Below, piece by piece: positions 32,303-34,393 of a stretch of 34,393 bases of DNA. Location: the NCBI GenBank assembly GCA_947303855.1, contig CAMYZO010000032.1:1-34393 (forward strand). Direction: 5' to 3'. A program made the translations under genes and the position numbers. Source of the DNA: an uncultured Prevotellaceae bacterium (lineage in GTDB: Bacteria > Bacteroidota > Bacteroidia > Bacteroidales > Bacteroidaceae). How positions within the stretch are numbered: position 1 is the stretch's first letter; each line of letters starts with the position of its first letter. Below the pieces are notes generated by a model that saw nothing but the letters and a program-made list of their open reading frames with translations, was not told the DNA's origin and made no database searches.

Positions 32303-32332
32303 GGCTGAACGAATGTCAATTATCGTTCAGCC
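32303..32332 (-). terminator. Perfect 10-bp palindrome: terminator of the regulator and/or operator of susC
   Basis: GGCTGAACGA, 10-nt spacer, TCGTTCAGCC. On the minus strand it is followed by TTTCTTTT, which gives an intrinsic terminator for the regulator gene that ends at 32404. The same DNA covers the -33 region of susC, and its TGAACGA arms recur before the GH32 unit, so a regulator site is the other reading. Both may hold. Confidence 0.6.
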
Positions 32333-32403
32333 ATTAGGAATTATGTTACATGAAACAATCGGTTATAACAAAGTTTTTTTTCTTTAACGCAATTCTTTGT
32401 TCA

Positions 32404-33963
32404 TTATTCACTTTCTTCATGAGCGCGAAGCTCGCCCGGCAGCTTGCCATATTGCTCCTTGAAACATTTAGAAAAGTATCCCGGGGTGTTAAAACCCACT
32501 TCAAAGGCGATTTCTCCTATTGTCTTGTTGGTTGTTGTCAGCAGCACATAGCCTTGCTGGAGCCGTATCTTTCGGAGCAGTTCCAATGGCGCAAGACCAG
32601 TTATTGACTTCACCTTTCTATATAGTTGTACGCGACTCAGGCCTATCTCTTCGCCCAAATCGTCCATCTTCAGGTTGGGATTACTCATGTTTTTGCGGAT
32701 AGCCTCGTTGAGCTTCTCGGCGAAGATGGTGTTCTGAGATTTTGGAGCAGGCAACTCGTTCTTCGGTGTCTCAAAGACCTGGGTCAGCGTGCGGCTGTCG
32801 GCATTGGTGTAGAACAGTGTCTCCTCCTCGTTCAGCGTCTGTCGCTGACGGATGGCCTTACGTGTCTGGATATAAGCCCGCCACATCATGACAAATGCCA
32901 CTACCAATAGGATGATAGCGATGAAACTACCAATTAGTACCTTGTGCTGAGTGTTATAAAGTCCGAAGTAAGCTTCCAATTTGTCATGTATCGTCACCAT
33001 GTGGTCGTTCTGCCTCATCAGCTCTACCGACTCTGTGGTAACCAAGTCCACATTGTCGGGAGTTACGACAAAACCTAACAGCGGATTCTCGCGCTCATAG
33101 GGTTTACCCGTAAGAATGTCAAGAGCCAGCCTGATAATCTTTTCACCATGGGTGGGATAGTGATAGGTAGCCACCTGATGACCGAACTTAACATACTCCA
33201 GCCCTTCAGCAGGCATACCGTCAATACCCAGTATTTTGACGCGTCCCTCAACATTTTGCTCTACCACGGCCTTATAAACCCCAGTAGCCATACCATCGTT
33301 GTGGCAGAATATATAAGTCTTATCCAGTCGCCCGTTATCGTATCGGCGTAGCGAATCTATCAGCTGGGTAGCATAATAACAGGAGCTGTCACTTGACCAG
33401 TCGCTCTTCCTGCAGATATACTCTGCCTCTGGAAACGCTTTCATGGCCTTTTCAAAACCTATATGACGCTCCAAGGCCGGGGTGCTGCTTAACAGTCCCG
33501 TTATTTCCATGACGAGCGGCCGCTCGCCTCTTGATACAGACGCAATGTATTGCCCCACAATCAAGCCTGCCTCAACATTGTTTCCTCCAATAAAGGCCGT
33601 ATAGTCGGCGCTGGTCTTACGGTCAAAGCTTACAACCGGGATGCCGGCTTTAAGTACCCGCGCAATGGCATCATTGATAATCTGTATATCTTCGTATGGC
33701 GCTACCACCATCAGGTCAATGCCTGTTTTTGCAAGACTGTCAATCTGGCGGGCCTGTAATTCGGGGGAGTCGAATGAGTTTGCTATGGTCACCTTCACAT
33801 CGTGTTCATACAAATGCTGGGCAGCAAGCATCTCCTTGTTAACCTTCTCACGCCACGGCCCCTTAGAGCATTGCGCCACCGCTATCTTGTAAGGGTTCTC
33901 ACTCTCTAAGCAAGAGGTCAGAGCCAGTACTACAACTAACAGGCAAATAAGCTTTTTAAGCAT
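32404..33963 (-). CDS. Membrane-spanning sugar-binding AraC-family regulator without kinase modules
   Basis: The 519-residue protein has a lipoprotein-like signal (LTSC, C18), a periplasmic-binding/LacI-type sugar-binding domain (about 25-315: YKIAVAQCSKGPWREKVN, GIDLMVVAPYED, GIPVVSFDRKT, FCHNDGMATGVYKAV, ILGIDGMPAEG), one transmembrane helix (343-361), a 50-residue linker and an AraC-type double helix-turn-helix (411-515: MDDLGEEIGLSRVQLYRKVK, TIGEIAFEVGFNTPGYFSKCF). The fructose sensor of the B. thetaiotaomicron levan locus has the same input and output domains, but with a histidine kinase and receiver between them; these are absent here. ATG at 33963 is preferred because the promoter predicts a start site near 33990; 33987 is the other option. 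It probably senses fructose in the periplasm and controls the locus downstream. Confidence 0.85.
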   Translation of the reverse strand: MLKKLICLLVVVLALTSCLESENPYKIAVAQCSKGPWREKVNKEMLAAQHLYEHDVKVTIANSFDSPELQARQIDSLAKTGIDLMVVAPYEDIQIINDAIARVLKAGIPVVSFDRKTSADYTAFIGGNNVEAGLIVGQYIASVSRGERPLVMEITGLLSSTPALERHIGFEKAMKAFPEAEYICRKSDWSSDSSCYYATQLIDSLRRYDNGRLDKTYIFCHNDGMATGVYKAVVEQNVEGRVKILGIDGMPAEGLEYVKFGHQVATYHYPTHGEKIIRLALDILTGKPYERENPLLGFVVTPDNVDLVTTESVELMRQNDHMVTIHDKLEAYFGLYNTQHKVLIGSFIAIILLVVAFVMMWRAYIQTRKAIRQRQTLNEEETLFYTNADSRTLTQVFETPKNELPAPKSQNTIFAEKLNEAIRKNMSNPNLKMDDLGEEIGLSRVQLYRKVKSITGLAPLELLRKIRLQQGYVLLTTTNKTIGEIAFEVGFNTPGYFSKCFKEQYGKLPGELRAHEESE

Positions 33964-33995
33964 AGAGAAATCATTTATTCTAAACATTGGTGGCG

Positions 33996-34026
33996 CAAAG
34001 ATATGAAAAAACTGCAAATAACCGAA
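33996..34026 (-). promoter_or_regulatory. Promoter of the fructan-locus regulator
   Basis: Minus strand TATCTTTG (33996-34003) is a full -7 box; TTCG (34023-34026), one base off TTTG, is 19 bp upstream. The leader to the ATG at 33963 would be about 26 nt. Confidence 0.65.
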
Positions 34027-34036
34027 CATTATTTGC
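34014..34036. promoter_or_regulatory. Palindrome over the -33 region of the regulator promoter
   Basis: GCAAATAA, CCGAACA, TTATTTGC: perfect 8-bp arms with a 7-bp centre. Its position over the -33 element would suit repression or autoregulation. On the plus strand it might fold as an RNA hairpin before the TTTTTT at 34041, with nothing upstream to terminate. Confidence 0.4.
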
Positions 34037-34180
34037 GGTTTTTTCTACTAAAATGTCGTGCTCCGAAGCGCTCGCCCCTTTAAGGTCGCTTATGCAAGAG
34101 CACGCTGCAAGGATAAGGCTTTTTATCGAATAACAAAAGAAAAAGGAAGAAAAAATGTTGATGAAATGGGAAATGTTTTG

Positions 34181-34188
34181 TAAATTTG
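34181..34188 (+). promoter_or_regulatory. -7 box upstream of the radical SAM gene
   Basis: TAAATTTG fits TAnnTTTG; GTTG (34157-34160) is 20 bp upstream. It leaves a leader of about 90 nt before the ATG at 34284. Nothing else was found in 34037-34180 apart from A/T-rich sequence. Confidence 0.5.
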
Positions 34189-34212
34189 CAGCCGTTAAGA
34201 ACAACTTGGAAT

Positions 34213-34290
34213 ATGACGGCAGAGCATTTGGACTTTATCACATCCTGCAATTCTTTTAGAAATGTTATCGCGCACACGCAACTATGGTGA
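34213..34290 (+). CDS. Possible 25-codon leader ORF
   Basis: An ATG-started frame encodes MTAEHLDFITSCNSFRNVIA and five more residues, ending TGG TGA. The stop overlaps the ATG of the radical SAM gene (ATGGTGA), as in coupled translation. It is the first ATG after the predicted start site. I recognise no family, and a chance ORF of this size is common. Confidence 0.25.
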   Translation: MTAEHLDFITSCNSFRNVIAHTQLW

Positions 34291-34393
34291 CAGAGAATAC
34301 GATGGAACGGCTGCGGATACTCGCAGAGTCGGCGAAGTACGACGTGTCGTGCTCGTCGAGCGGCACTGTGCGCTCCGGCAAGAAGGGCATGGT
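34284..34393 (+). CDS. Radical SAM protein, putative DNA modification/repair type, 5' end only
   Basis: The window holds the first 36 codons. After MVTENT comes MERLRILAESAKYDVSCSSS, then GTVRSGKKGM. This N-terminus matches my memory of proteins annotated as putative DNA modification/repair radical SAM proteins, whose cysteine motif would lie beyond the window. Start may be the ATG at 34284 or the in-frame ATG at 34302. No catalytic residue is visible, so the call rests on the N-terminal pattern. Confidence 0.65.
   Translation, partial: MVTENTMERLRILAESAKYDVSCSSSGTVRSGKKGM

Overview
The window looks like a Bacteroidota chromosome, most likely a Prevotella/Segatella-type gut or rumen organism. 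The support is a SusC/SusD pair with lipoproteins, promoters of the Bacteroidota form (TTTG, 19 bp, TAnnTTTG), almost no Shine-Dalgarno sites, DUF4954 and M6/M16 peptidases, and short A/T-rich or CCCC..GGGG repeats at gene borders. No rRNA, tRNA, IS element or CRISPR array was seen.

Layout. At 1-783 there is a broken cas6 (minus), then a plus-strand butyrate kinase. From 12123 down to 1973 (minus) runs a compact six-gene set: hflX, DUF4954 hexapeptide-repeat protein, M16 peptidase lipoprotein, class I fumarase, secreted M6 protease, nagB. A lone PL11 rhamnogalacturonan lyase (plus) follows at 12270, then a HigB/HigA toxin-antitoxin pair whose promoter predicts a leaderless mRNA. From 19769 down to 15059 (minus) lies a storage alpha-glucan operon: GH133-type debranching enzyme, GT4 glycosyltransferase, GH57 amylase-like enzyme.

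From about 19935 to 33963 (all minus) is a complete fructan utilization locus: membrane-bound regulator, SusC, SusD, DUF4960-type surface lipoprotein, GH32 lipoprotein, then GH32, MFS sugar transporter and fructokinase. The outer-membrane and surface proteins would capture and cut fructan, SusC/D import oligosaccharides, the second GH32 release fructose, the MFS protein take it into the cytoplasm and fructokinase phosphorylate it. Gene content matches the levan/fructose locus known from Bacteroides thetaiotaomicron, but the regulator joins a sugar-binding domain directly to an AraC-type DNA-binding domain, with no histidine kinase or receiver. The window ends in the 5' end of a plus-strand radical SAM gene.

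The most unusual signal is a set of short repeats that invade gene borders and coding regions. CCCC-TCG-GGGG elements (six copies) form inverted pairs at three gene junctions; two copies are translated as ALPLGGVGGG inside lipoprotein signal peptides. A nonamer array encodes part of the SusD signal peptide, an octamer array part of the M16 signal peptide, and an inverted pair of heptamer arrays is inserted in frame in a GH32 enzyme. Heptamer arrays also make up the spacers, and some of the stop codons, between four adjacent gene pairs.
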